DNA of 64,000 bases from Leptospira sp. WS58.C1 (GTDB lineage Bacteria > Spirochaetota > Leptospiria > Leptospirales > Leptospiraceae). Position 1 is the first letter of the stretch; each line of letters begins with the position of its first letter. The stretch covers positions 3,580,001 to 3,644,000 of the forward strand of contig NZ_CP162137.1 in the NCBI RefSeq assembly GCF_040833995.1. Direction: 5' to 3'. The notes under the pieces are model-generated. The model was not told where the DNA came from. It saw only the letters and a list, made by a program, of their open reading frames with translations, and did not search any database. The translations under genes were made by a program, and so were the position numbers. This document shows positions 39,582 through 48,807 of the stretch, one piece after another.

Positions 39582-41033
39582 CTAACCTTGCCCACCCCAA
39601 CAGATATATTTTATTTCCTGATATTCTTCTATTCCATATTTGGAGCCTTCTCTTCCCATACCTGATTCTTTTACACCGCCAAAAGGTACCTGCTCGGTCG
39701 ATAGAATGCCTTCGTTTACGGAAACCATTCCGGCTTCAAGAGCCTCGGAAATTCTCCAAATCCTGGCAGGGTCACTTGTATACACATAAGATGCCAAACC
39801 AACGTCGCTTGCGTTTGCAATCAATAAGGCTTCTTCTTCCGTTTTGAAACTTTTTATCGGTGCAAGGGGACCGAAGGTCTCCTCTTGAAAACATAACGAC
39901 CTTTCGGAAACTCCCGAGAGAACGCTCGGTTCATAAAAGTTCCCGCCTAACGAATGAGGCTTTCCTCCGATAAGGAGTTTTCCTCCTTTTTCGATCGCAT
40001 CTTGTAAATGAGAATCCACTTTTTTGACCGCTGCAGGATGAATCAACGGACCAATATTGATCCCTTCTTCAAAACCGTTCCCAACTTTAAATTTGGAAAC
40101 TTCTTCCGCTAAACCGTGAGCAAATTCTTCTGCGATCTTTTCCTCTACCAAAAATCTGTTCGTACAAACACAGGTTTGTCCTGCATTACGAAATTTTGAT
40201 ATAATTCCTCCGCGTATCGCTTCCTTAATATTTGCATCGGCGAAAACTATAAAGGGTGCGTTTCCACCTAATTCCAAGGAAATTTTTTTTACCTGTTTTG
40301 CCGATTTTTCTAAAAGGATTTTCCCCACTCTAGTAGATCCTGTAAAACTGATCTTTCGAACGATCTTATTTTCTAAAAACTCATTTGCGATCGGTTCCGG
40401 CTGACCGGTAACAACTTGGAAAACCCCTGAGGGAATTCCGGCCTCCTCTGCAAGAACAGCTAACGCTATCGCGGAATAAGGAGTGAGTTCCGAAGGTTTC
40501 GAAACGACTACACATCCTGCCGCAAGCGCAGGACCAATTTTCCGAGTGATCATAGAAGAAGGAAAATTCCAGGGAGTTAGGATCCCGGTAACTCCGACGG
40601 GTTCTTTCCATGCCATCAATCGAACTTCTTTTCTATGAGTGGGAATCAAATCTCCGTATGTTCGTTTCGCTTCTTCCGAAAACCATTCCAAATACGAAGC
40701 TGCGTAATCGATCTCTCCTTTGGATTCGGCTAAGGGTTTCCCCTGTTCCCAGGTCATAATTTTTGCCAGGTCTTCTTTGTTCTGGATCATTAGATCCGCC
40801 CAATTCCGAAGAAGTCTGGCTCTTTGTTTTGGAATAGTCTTCGCCCATTCCTTTTGGGACTTCTCGGCAAATTCCAAAGCCCTCCTCACTTCCTCCCTAG
40901 GAAGCTCCGGCACTTCGCCTATTTTTTTTCCTGTCGCGGGATCGAATACGGGAAACGTTTGAGAGAAGGTTCTCCATTCTCCCGCATAAAAATTAGAATT
41001 TTTGAATAAACTAGGGCGATTGAGTTGGATCAT
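39582..41033 (-). CDS. gabD: Succinate-semialdehyde dehydrogenase (NAD(P)+), GabD type
   Basis: A 483-residue aldehyde dehydrogenase. Counting from the ATG at 41033, the general base is E254 (LELGGNAP) and the nucleophile is C288 (GQTCVC), the numbering of E. coli GabD. NAD(P)-binding ITPWNFPSSMITRKIGPALAAG and the C-terminal PFGGVKESGMGREG are typical of succinate-semialdehyde dehydrogenases. A second cysteine two residues after the nucleophile is present. The frame is open to a TTG at 41063 with no Shine-Dalgarno; the ATG with AGG about nine bases ahead is preferred. No GABA transaminase gene is near, so the in vivo aldehyde may be different. Confidence 0.85.
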   Translation of the reverse strand: MIQLNRPSLFKNSNFYAGEWRTFSQTFPVFDPATGKKIGEVPELPREEVRRALEFAEKSQKEWAKTIPKQRARLLRNWADLMIQNKEDLAKIMTWEQGKPLAESKGEIDYAASYLEWFSEEAKRTYGDLIPTHRKEVRLMAWKEPVGVTGILTPWNFPSSMITRKIGPALAAGCVVVSKPSELTPYSAIALAVLAEEAGIPSGVFQVVTGQPEPIANEFLENKIVRKISFTGSTRVGKILLEKSAKQVKKISLELGGNAPFIVFADANIKEAIRGGIISKFRNAGQTCVCTNRFLVEEKIAEEFAHGLAEEVSKFKVGNGFEEGINIGPLIHPAAVKKVDSHLQDAIEKGGKLLIGGKPHSLGGNFYEPSVLSGVSERSLCFQEETFGPLAPIKSFKTEEEALLIANASDVGLASYVYTSDPARIWRISEALEAGMVSVNEGILSTEQVPFGGVKESGMGREGSKYGIEEYQEIKYICWGGQG

Positions 41034-41203
41034 ATTTTTGCCTGAAGGAAGCTCTTTCTCCAAGCTTACATCTTTGATAAGAAGCTGAAAACCGAATTTT
41101 GCCCGCCAATGGCCTAGAATAGTTTAATGATCAAATCTTTGCTGAATGAAGGACTTTTCTAAACTAGGATCCGTTCGGCTCCCCATATTCCTTCGCCGTA
41201 CTT

Positions 41204-42187
41204 TTATTCCATAAAGTATAAAAACTGTAATGTGGCGGCAAGTTCCATTGCCAGCGCTACCCCAATATGTATCAAAATCCCTGCATATACCGATTTAGTC
41301 CGGTAAGAGATCATCCCCAAGATAAATCCCCCGAAAAAGGAACCTAATGCTTCGTATTGAGGTTTCGTAAAATGTAGTAGACCGTACATGAATGACATGG
41401 CTAAAACTGCGGGTTTACTTCCCACTCTGGATGCCAGAGGAAAAACCATAAACCCTCGAAAAAAAGTTTCTAAAACCGCAAAGTCTGCCGCATAAGAAAT
41501 TTCGAATAGAATGATCCATAAAGCGGGAGGATAGATCAAATAGCCGTCTGACATTCTTCCCGCAAATCGCGGATATACGGAAAGAAAAGAGAGAGAGAAG
41601 GAAGCAATCGCGATTATCGGAAGCATCAATCCCAATAAAAACAATACTTCCCCGAATTTCGGTGACTTATTTAGTCCTAAAAATCTTTCAGGAGAATTTT
41701 TGCGGAGAATGATCCAGATTAAAGGCAAAGCAACGTATGCGAGAATGGTTCCAACATAGTTCACCGTTAACATTGCAATTTCTACCGAAGAAGAAGGAAC
41801 CCAATTGAAAAGTTCAGAGTCCCTGATCCTTGCAGAACAAACAATTGCTAGAACGATCACAAAACCTAAGATTAAAGGAATAGAAGGTCTGAATTCGTTT
41901 AGTTTTCCATAAAATGAAAGAGAGATCGGATAAATTACCAAGGCACCCGCAGCAAAAAATAAAAAGTAGAATAAACTTAATCCGACCTGATTGTCTTTTA
42001 ATGCCTGGGTAAAAAGTGGCGCAAATCTAAAGGAGTAATTGTAAGACCAAAAGATTAAAAAAAGAAAGAACACTCCAGCAAAAGAGATCCAATCCCGTTT
42101 GGTTTGAAAAAAATCCTTTAAACTTTCTTTTAATAAGCCCAAAATTCTCTCCGGATCGAAGATACCCGATTCGGAGAGAATTTCCAT
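41204..42187 (-). CDS. CPBP-family membrane protein with a degenerate active site
   Basis: A 327-residue polytopic protein (eight or so helices) with a C-terminal CPBP/Abi fold. The first motif reads LETFFR where an active enzyme has E-E-x3-R, the second YGLLH where F-x3-H is usual, and the third HIGVA where H-x3-N/D is usual. The histidines and one glutamate remain, but the first glutamate and the asparagine are gone. It may be a scaffold or a divergent protease. Compare the intact enzyme at 1357-2217. It stands 29 bases upstream of nothing on its own strand except the end of gabD's promoter region, and is preceded by the GMC gene 29 bases away, so co-transcription with that gene is likely. 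Confidence 0.7.
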   Translation of the reverse strand: MEILSESGIFDPERILGLLKESLKDFFQTKRDWISFAGVFFLFLIFWSYNYSFRFAPLFTQALKDNQVGLSLFYFLFFAAGALVIYPISLSFYGKLNEFRPSIPLILGFVIVLAIVCSARIRDSELFNWVPSSSVEIAMLTVNYVGTILAYVALPLIWIILRKNSPERFLGLNKSPKFGEVLFLLGLMLPIIAIASFSLSFLSVYPRFAGRMSDGYLIYPPALWIILFEISYAADFAVLETFFRGFMVFPLASRVGSKPAVLAMSFMYGLLHFTKPQYEALGSFFGGFILGMISYRTKSVYAGILIHIGVALAMELAATLQFLYFME

Positions 42188-42216
42188 TAACTAAGCCTGG
42201 GTCTATCTTTTTCGGA

Positions 42217-43920
42217 TCAAATTTTTGGAAAGACCACAGATGTGATCCCGAATTTCCTTTCGAATTCGAAACTTGTGACGGACTTCTTATCTTTTGGAGG
42301 GATCAAGGACATCGCTCTTTCCGTCATAGCAGTGATCGAAAGAGAAGGGTTTACACCTAAATTTACGGGAATCATTGAACTATCACAAACCCTTAGATTC
42401 TTATAACCATAGACTTTATTTTCAAAATCGATCACACCTTCTTCGGGAGTTGAGCCCATTACACAACCGCCCATAATATGCCCGGTAATAGGTGCATTCA
42501 AAAGAACATCGTTTAAGGAACTTCTCGGAATACCTCCTATCTTTTTAGCGATCTTTCTTGCGGTTTGGTTTGCGATCGGAATATACGAAGGTACCTTGTC
42601 TCCCGAACTAATCGCAGAAGTCATGGACTTCTCGAAAGGCCAGGATATTCTTCTTTTTCGAACCAGCTTTACCTTACTGTCCAAGGTTTGCATGACTAAA
42701 AGAATAAGGGAATTTTTAGCAAAACCGAATGGCCAGGAAGCTTTCAAAAAATAGATAGGCTGAGTGAACATAGTAAAAAAATATTTAAGCGGTCTGGGAA
42801 AGAAACCTCCTCCGTCTGTCAACACACTCGCAAGCGTTCCAAAAAAGTCAGACCCTTTGGAATAACGGACCGGTTCTATATGAGTATGTTCATCCGGATG
42901 GATGGAGGAAGTGATCGCAACTCCCCTGGAAAAATCCACATCCTTTCCGAACTTGGTAACTCCTAAAACCGTTTCACTATTCGTGCGAACATCATCCCCC
43001 AAACAATGAGAAAGACGTTTCATATGTCCTGCTTCTCTCGAACGTAAAAGTAAACCGACAGTCCCCATCACTGCCGCAGAAAGAACGACGGACTTAGCCT
43101 TAAATTTTCTTTTAGGGGATCCGAACCAACCGGTGGTAGATCGAGTAGATAGTTGGTAACCGAATTCTCCGCTCGCATCCGGATCGGCTTCCCCTCTGTC
43201 GTTTAAAGGAACTATATCCGTTACCTTCGTTTCAGGAAGGACTTTCGCTCCTAACTTCTCCGCAAAAAATAGATAATTTTTATCTAATGTGTTTTTAGAA
43301 TTAAAACGGCATCCTACCATACAACCTCCACAAAGATTGCAGGTAGTCCTTTCGGGGCCTTCTCCTAAGAAAAAAGGATCTTTTACAGTTTGCCCGGGAT
43401 TTTCTCCGAAGAATACTCCGACTGGAGTAGCGGAGAACGTTTCCCCCCTTCCCATTTCATTTGCGATCTCTTTTAATATTGCATCCGATCCGTCTAAGTG
43501 AGGATTTTGAACTACTCCTAACATTTTGGAAGCTACTTTATAAAAAGGAAGCATCCCGTCTCTGCCCCCGATCTTTTTGTATGTAGGATGATTTAACGTT
43601 TTTTCTGAAGGAACGTAAAGTGTATTAGCGTATACTAACGATCCTCCTCCCACTCCAGCACCGCTGACTAGGAAAAAATCCTTTAAAAGATTCAATCTTT
43701 GTATCCCATAAAAACCCAATCTAGGCATCCATAAGTATTTATGAATGGACCAATTCGTTTTCGGAAATTCCTTTGCGGTCCATCTTTTGCCGGACTCGAT
43801 CACCAAGACAGAATACCCTTTTTGGCTTAACCTCATAGCGGAAACACTTCCACCAAAACCGGAACCCACTATGATATAGTCGTAATCGAAATGAACGTTT
43901 GTTTTCTCTTCTGTCTTCAT
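42217..43920 (-). CDS. GMC-type FAD oxidoreductase, cholesterol-oxidase-like
   Basis: A 567-residue flavoprotein with N-terminal FAD motif IIVGSGFGGSVSA (about residues 16-28), a second nucleotide-binding stretch SGAGVGGGSLVYANT and a C-terminal GHIMGGCVMGSTPEEGVIDF with the conserved histidine region. Between them lies CNLCGGCMVGC (C194, C197, C200, C204), a C-x2-C-x2-C-x3-C pattern that could hold an iron-sulfur cluster and occurs in cholesterol-oxidase-like GMC proteins. It most likely oxidises a secondary alcohol or sterol-like substrate. No signal peptide or Tat motif is seen. It diverges from the flavin monooxygenase gene across a 118-base promoter region. Confidence 0.82.
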   Translation of the reverse strand: MKTEEKTNVHFDYDYIIVGSGFGGSVSAMRLSQKGYSVLVIESGKRWTAKEFPKTNWSIHKYLWMPRLGFYGIQRLNLLKDFFLVSGAGVGGGSLVYANTLYVPSEKTLNHPTYKKIGGRDGMLPFYKVASKMLGVVQNPHLDGSDAILKEIANEMGRGETFSATPVGVFFGENPGQTVKDPFFLGEGPERTTCNLCGGCMVGCRFNSKNTLDKNYLFFAEKLGAKVLPETKVTDIVPLNDRGEADPDASGEFGYQLSTRSTTGWFGSPKRKFKAKSVVLSAAVMGTVGLLLRSREAGHMKRLSHCLGDDVRTNSETVLGVTKFGKDVDFSRGVAITSSIHPDEHTHIEPVRYSKGSDFFGTLASVLTDGGGFFPRPLKYFFTMFTQPIYFLKASWPFGFAKNSLILLVMQTLDSKVKLVRKRRISWPFEKSMTSAISSGDKVPSYIPIANQTARKIAKKIGGIPRSSLNDVLLNAPITGHIMGGCVMGSTPEEGVIDFENKVYGYKNLRVCDSSMIPVNLGVNPSLSITAMTERAMSLIPPKDKKSVTSFEFERKFGITSVVFPKI

Positions 43921-43968
43921 AAGTCCGACCTAAACATATCGAATTATTAACTCAATCCATTTTCGGGC

Positions 43969-43998
43969 TTGACTAAGCGTTCGAAAAACTTCTACTAC
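43969..43998 (+). promoter_or_regulatory. Candidate sigma-70-type promoter for the flavin monooxygenase gene
   Basis: TTGACT (43969-43974) and TACTAC (43993-43998) are separated by 18 bases and lie 40 bases upstream of the start codon at 44039. A second possible -10 (TACTAA) overlaps it. The call is by pattern only. Confidence 0.4.
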
Positions 43999-44038
43999 TA
44001 ATTCGTTTTATTACTCTAATAAAAAATCGGAGAACGAT

Positions 44039-45472
44039 ATGCAAGAGTTGCCGAAAGTCTGCGTTATTGGCGCAGGCTCTAGTGGAATCACCGTTTGTAA
44101 ATCATTGCAAGACAAAGGAATACCCTACGACTGTTACGAAAGAGGAAGCGACGTAGGAGGTAACTGGAGATTTAAAAACGACAACGGTCTCAGCAATATT
44201 TATAAATCATTACACATTAATACTCATCGGGATAGAATGGAATACAGAGATTATCCTATGCCCGATTGGTATGCGGATTATCCGAACCATGAACCGATCC
44301 AAAAATATTTCTTAGATTATGTGGAGCACTTTGGTCTTCGTAAGCATATCAAATTCAAGAACGGCGTTGCGAAAGTTGAACCCCAAGACGACGGAACGTA
44401 TTTAGTGACTAGCGAGAAGGGAGAAAAAATATTTTACGACGCAGTGATCGTCGCGAACGGACATCATTGGTCTCCGCGTTGGCCGGAGCCCGACTTTCCA
44501 GGTAAATTTAACGGAAAGATAATACATTCTCACGACTATGTGGACCCCGAACATCCCATCCAATTGGTAGGTAAAAGAGTTGTAGTCCTAGGTATGGGAA
44601 ATAGTGCAATGGATATTTCCGTCGAGTTAAGCCGTCCGGGAGTCGCGAAAAAAGTTTTCTTAAGTTCCAGAAGGGGGGCTTGGGTAATCCCGAATTATCT
44701 TTTCGGAAAACCTTTGGATAAACAAACAGAGTTACTTCCACCCGGAACACCTTTTTGGTTAAAACAATTTCTATTCGGGACAATGCTAAAGATCGGCGTT
44801 GGAAAGATGGAAGATTTCGGACTTCCTAAACCGGACCACAAGCCGGGTGAAGCCCACCCTACGATCTCACAGGATATTTTAGTAAGGCTCGGAAGAGGGG
44901 ATATCAAATACAAACCTGTGATCCAAGAATATAATGGAAACAAAGTAAAGTTTGCCGACGGTTCGGAGGAAGAGATCGATGCGATCATCTATTGTACCGG
45001 ATATAACGTTAAGTTTCCATTCTTCAAACCTGAATTTATCTCCGCTCCTGAAAATCATCTTCCTTTGTTTCACAGAACTTTCAAACCTGATTTAAATAAT
45101 ATATTTTTTGTAGGATTGTATCAGCCTTTAGGAGCGATCATGCCTCTCGCGGAGTTCCAAGGAAAATGGCTGGCAGAATATCTGACCGGAAATTACAGCC
45201 TGCCTACGGTCCAAGAAATGGAAAAGCAGATCCAAGATTACGAAAAGAAAATGAAAAAAAGATACGTAACTTCTGCAAGACATACGATGCAGGTAGATTA
45301 TGAGGACTTTCTGTATTATATGCAAAAAGAATTGAAAGCCGGTAAAAAGAGAGCCTCTAAAAGTTTGCGAACATTACCTGTTCCATCCAAAGCAAAGTAT
45401 AAACAATCCGGTAAACAAAACTCAAACGGAAAATCGGAACCAAGGAAAAAAAGTGCTCTGGCAAAAGTTTGA
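44039..45472 (+). CDS. Flavin-containing monooxygenase / Baeyer-Villiger-type monooxygenase
   Basis: A 477-residue two-dinucleotide-fold enzyme. FAD motif VIGAGSSGITVCK (9-21), NADP motif VVLGMGNSAMD (182-192), and between them FNGKIIHSHDY (157-167), the F-x-G-x3-H-x3-Y signature of flavin monooxygenases. Baeyer-Villiger enzymes have a similar signature ending in W-P/D; here it ends in Y-V-D, closer to class B FMOs. It inserts one oxygen atom into a soft nucleophile or a ketone; the substrate is unknown. GGAG lies seven bases before the ATG. The last 20 bases overlap the start of the esterase gene. The C-terminal 50 residues are a basic tail unusual for the family. Confidence 0.88.
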   Translation: MQELPKVCVIGAGSSGITVCKSLQDKGIPYDCYERGSDVGGNWRFKNDNGLSNIYKSLHINTHRDRMEYRDYPMPDWYADYPNHEPIQKYFLDYVEHFGLRKHIKFKNGVAKVEPQDDGTYLVTSEKGEKIFYDAVIVANGHHWSPRWPEPDFPGKFNGKIIHSHDYVDPEHPIQLVGKRVVVLGMGNSAMDISVELSRPGVAKKVFLSSRRGAWVIPNYLFGKPLDKQTELLPPGTPFWLKQFLFGTMLKIGVGKMEDFGLPKPDHKPGEAHPTISQDILVRLGRGDIKYKPVIQEYNGNKVKFADGSEEEIDAIIYCTGYNVKFPFFKPEFISAPENHLPLFHRTFKPDLNNIFFVGLYQPLGAIMPLAEFQGKWLAEYLTGNYSLPTVQEMEKQIQDYEKKMKKRYVTSARHTMQVDYEDFLYYMQKELKAGKKRASKSLRTLPVPSKAKYKQSGKQNSNGKSEPRKKSALAKV

Positions 45473-46484
45473 GACTTTAGCGGCCAGAGCCTTACTTTCT
45501 CTTCCGAATTCAATACTCAGTGTCTTTGGAAAAGATATCAAAAGGGGAAGGACTTTGGATCCCAAGGTCCGAACCGCATTAATTTTAGCTAAAATAAAGC
45601 CGAAACCGGAAGATCTTCCACCGCTTAAGGCGAGAAAACTTTTCAAAAATATAATGGGTTTTTTTGATTTGGAAAAGGTAGACCTTCCCAGGATCGAAAA
45701 TTTTTCCATCCCAGGAACAGGACCTAGGATTAAGGTTAGGTTATATTCTTCTAATATATCTAAGGACCTGGAACCATGTTTATTGTATTTTCACGGGGGT
45801 GGATTTGTGATCGGAGATCTGGAATCTCACGATCCGCCTCTGAGATACTTAGCAAAAACTTCCGGAAGGGCGATACTTGCAGTCGATTACAGATTAGGTC
45901 CCGAATATATGTATCCTTCTTCTTGGGAAGATGCGTATTCCGCTTATAAATGGGTAAGGGAAAATGGAAAGTCACTGGGAATTGATCCTAAAAGGATCGC
46001 AGTAGGCGGGGATTCTGCAGGTGGAAATTTAGCGATCTCCATTTCAACTCGAGCTAAAAAAGAAAAACTGACTCTTCCTCAATTCCAAATACTTATCTAT
46101 CCCTGGATTGACCTAATCCAAGAAAGAAAAAGTGTGGACGAATTTGCAAACGGATACGCTCTTACTAGAGATCTACTTCGTTATTTCAAATATCATAGCG
46201 TGCCTAATTCTAAAGATTGGAAGGATCCAAGAGTCACACCTTTCCAACAAACGAATTTTTCTCATACACCTAAAACGTATATGTTGATCGCAGGATTTGA
46301 TCCACTACAGGACGAGGGACTCGCATATGCGGACCTTCTTCAAAAAGCAAAAGTAAAATTGGAGATCAAAACTTATGAAACTTTGATCCACGGGTTTTTT
46401 AATTTAGGAAGAAGTATCCCTGAAGCCAAAAATGCTCTCGACCAAATCGCAAAATGGATACACGCAGGATTTTCCGAAAAATAA
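45453..46484 (+). CDS. HSL-family alpha/beta-hydrolase (esterase/lipase)
   Basis: A 343-residue esterase of the hormone-sensitive-lipase group. Oxyanion motif HGGG (114-117), nucleophile S188 in GDSAG, acid D283 in GFDPLQDEG and H313 in LIHGF. There is no signal peptide. The start codon is GTG with AAGGA eight bases ahead, 20 bases inside the monooxygenase gene, so the two are translationally coupled. A ketone-oxidising monooxygenase followed by an esterase is a familiar pair in which the ester made by the first is split by the second; this role is inferred. Confidence 0.9.
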   Translation: MLWQKFETLAARALLSLPNSILSVFGKDIKRGRTLDPKVRTALILAKIKPKPEDLPPLKARKLFKNIMGFFDLEKVDLPRIENFSIPGTGPRIKVRLYSSNISKDLEPCLLYFHGGGFVIGDLESHDPPLRYLAKTSGRAILAVDYRLGPEYMYPSSWEDAYSAYKWVRENGKSLGIDPKRIAVGGDSAGGNLAISISTRAKKEKLTLPQFQILIYPWIDLIQERKSVDEFANGYALTRDLLRYFKYHSVPNSKDWKDPRVTPFQQTNFSHTPKTYMLIAGFDPLQDEGLAYADLLQKAKVKLEIKTYETLIHGFFNLGRSIPEAKNALDQIAKWIHAGFSEK

Positions 46485-46523
46485 CTGTATATTATTTTTA
46501 TAAAGTATTTACTGAAACGATTT

Positions 46524-46880
46524 CTAAAAGGATTTATAGACTAAATTATGTTGTACCGATTCGACGAAGCCGGATTTGGAAGCCGCCGCTTTTAGAATAC
46601 CAATGCCGGGATCGGACTTATACGTTACCTTATACATGTCTTCCATAATTGTTTCTATATTCAGGACCGTAGCATTAGGAACTAGTTCCTTAATCCTCTC
46701 CGAGCTAGTTCCGGAAGTTAGTTTGAAAATATATTCGTTTGGAACGATCCGCCCAGGCTTCACATATTTTCCTTTTTCAGAAGGAAGGTTCTTCGGAAAT
46801 CCCTGCGAAAATATAGAAAGAGCGCCAAACGATATAAAAAGAAAGATCGAAATCGTCTTTAACAAAGATCTAAGGTACAT
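46524..46880 (-). CDS. Exported propeptide/I9-inhibitor-like protein, partner of the adjacent subtilase
   Basis: A 118-residue protein with a signal peptide (about residues 1-25) and one small domain. PNEYIFKLTSGTSSERIKEL...MYKVTYKS...VESVQHNLVYKSF follows the same course as the propeptide of the neighbouring subtilase (SSEILVKFKDNAG...ISQVELREGQ...VEFVQPNYLYHAS). Such propeptide domains fold the protease and inhibit it; stand-alone copies act as inhibitors. The start codon overlaps the end of the subtilase gene by 11 bases, so the two are made together. The likeness is by eye and is best at the C-terminal VEXVQXNXXY strand. Confidence 0.75.
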   Translation of the reverse strand: MYLRSLLKTISIFLFISFGALSIFSQGFPKNLPSEKGKYVKPGRIVPNEYIFKLTSGTSSERIKELVPNATVLNIETIMEDMYKVTYKSDPGIGILKAAASKSGFVESVQHNLVYKSF

Positions 46881-48798
46881 CTATGCTCAAATCCATCGGC
46901 GCTTCCAAATTCCGAATCGCTCCGTCCCCATTCGCGGCCTTACCATACTTAGTAATGTTTTGTAAAGAACTGGTACTTGTACCGCCTGAGATTATAGCTT
47001 TTATCGTATCCGAATAAGTAAATTTAGGATTAAAGGATCTCAACAGAGCTGCAATTCCGGCCACATGAGGAGTAGCCATCGAGGTTCCGTTGATCGTATT
47101 ATATTGGTTTATATTATCAATATCTAAAGTTATCAGATTAAATGCCGTTATGGCAACACCGGCCCGATTGATAGAAGAGTCCGAAATGAATTCATACCCG
47201 AAAGAACAATTCGATGAACCTACACAATTCGGGGCTGCAACCTCGAAATTTGAAATCAATTTTCCGTTCGTTTCTCCCGAAAGGCTTCCTACTTTATTAA
47301 CCGAATTGAATATATCGAACTCGTTACCGGAAACGGACGTGTACATATTGATGCCATCAAATCCAGCCTCCGTATCCAAAAATAAATTCATTCTCGCGGT
47401 AACCGCATCTGCGCCCGAAAGGATTGTGATCGGAGCAAAAGTCAAAGCGTAAGTATTTGATGTATACCCGGAATTAGAAGTGCCTAGGATTGCGGTAGCA
47501 CAACTAGTAGATAGATAAAGTACTGTCGGAGGACAATTTGTCGAGTTCCAATCTGTTCCTTGATAATTCGATTTTGTCCAACTAGCAAACGCTAAAGAAG
47601 AAGTAGCCTCTGCACCTGCCCAGGTACTACGAATATTCGTACCTGGAGCACCTATATCCACTCTCTTCTTGGAAGAATCATAATTGGAAAAACTTGCTAA
47701 CTGGAACTTTTGGTCTAAAGCAGCCACACAAAGAATATTCGCTTCATCATACTCGCAAGGATAGGAATTGTCGGATTTGAGGTCGTTATCTTCATTTCCT
47801 GCGGCAACCACGAATAACGCGTCATATTTTCTGCCTGCATTTGCAATTGCAGAACGCATGGCAGAATCATAATCCGGACCGCCCAAACTCAAATTTAGGA
47901 CCTTAGCTCCATTCCGTACCGCAAAGTTGATCCCCTTGATAATTGTAGCAGTGTCTCCGGAGCCTAACTGATCCAAAACTCGAACCGCCATAATTTTCGC
48001 AGTCCAACAAACTCCTGCAACTCCGGTCCCATTGTTTCCTTTGGCGCCGATCGTACCTGCCACGTGAGTTCCATGACCGTTTAAATCCATAGGATTCGAA
48101 TCGTTATCCGCATAATCCCATCCGTTCGAACAAGAACCTAAAGAAACACCTTTATCCGAAACACAAGAAGCTGAGCTCCACATATTTTCGTTTAGATCGG
48201 TGTGATTATAATTCACTCCCGAATCGAGAATTGCGACAATAGTATTAGAACAATCCGTATTCACATCCCATGCACTCTCCATTCTCATATCGTCGCCGCT
48301 GGTACCTGGATTATTTGTAGGAGGACCCGAGTAAGAAGCAGTAGCAATAACCTGCCCTGTATTATTCATTCCCCACAACTGACCGTATATCGGATCGTTT
48401 GGAGATGTACTTGCATGATATAGATAGTTAGGCTGAACAAATTCCACATCGGGATGAGAAGAATACTCGGCTAATGCCTCTTCCACGGATTGTCCTTCTC
48501 TCAACTCTACTTGTGAAATTCCAGTCTCATCTAGATTGTTCAAAACTTTTCCATTAAAGGAACCGACTGCATAAGATTTAACGGAGTCACCTGCATTGTC
48601 CTTGAACTTCACTAAAATTTCCGAAGACTTGAATTTTCTTTTCGAATCCCTTTTATAATATTTTTTATTATCCGTATTTCCCGCAGGATCCAAAAGTTTG
48701 CTCCAATTCGGAGCTATATAAGTCTCCTTTTCAGCGAAAAGATAGCCGATAGAGAAGATCGAAAAAATAAGAGCGAATAATGTAAATTTATTCTTCAT
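46870..48798 (-). CDS. Exported subtilisin-like serine protease (S8)
   Basis: A 642-residue exported protease. Signal peptide 1-22, inhibitory propeptide about 55-130, catalytic domain about 135-600. The triad is D192 (ILDSGVNYNH), H242 (GHGTHVAG) and S573 (NGTSMATPHVAG), with oxyanion N335 (VVAAGNED). Between GAPGTNIRS (about 383-391) and the serine motif there is an insert of about 170 residues with several cysteines, absent from compact subtilisins. No membrane anchor or sorting signal follows. The gene starts nine bases after the repeat lipoprotein gene and overlaps the inhibitor-like gene, so all three are probably one transcript. Confidence 0.92.
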   Translation of the reverse strand: MKNKFTLFALIFSIFSIGYLFAEKETYIAPNWSKLLDPAGNTDNKKYYKRDSKRKFKSSEILVKFKDNAGDSVKSYAVGSFNGKVLNNLDETGISQVELREGQSVEEALAEYSSHPDVEFVQPNYLYHASTSPNDPIYGQLWGMNNTGQVIATASYSGPPTNNPGTSGDDMRMESAWDVNTDCSNTIVAILDSGVNYNHTDLNENMWSSASCVSDKGVSLGSCSNGWDYADNDSNPMDLNGHGTHVAGTIGAKGNNGTGVAGVCWTAKIMAVRVLDQLGSGDTATIIKGINFAVRNGAKVLNLSLGGPDYDSAMRSAIANAGRKYDALFVVAAGNEDNDLKSDNSYPCEYDEANILCVAALDQKFQLASFSNYDSSKKRVDIGAPGTNIRSTWAGAEATSSLAFASWTKSNYQGTDWNSTNCPPTVLYLSTSCATAILGTSNSGYTSNTYALTFAPITILSGADAVTARMNLFLDTEAGFDGINMYTSVSGNEFDIFNSVNKVGSLSGETNGKLISNFEVAAPNCVGSSNCSFGYEFISDSSINRAGVAITAFNLITLDIDNINQYNTINGTSMATPHVAGIAALLRSFNPKFTYSDTIKAIISGGTSTSSLQNITKYGKAANGDGAIRNLEAPMDLSIDVP

Positions 48799-48807
48799 AA
48801 TATTTCT

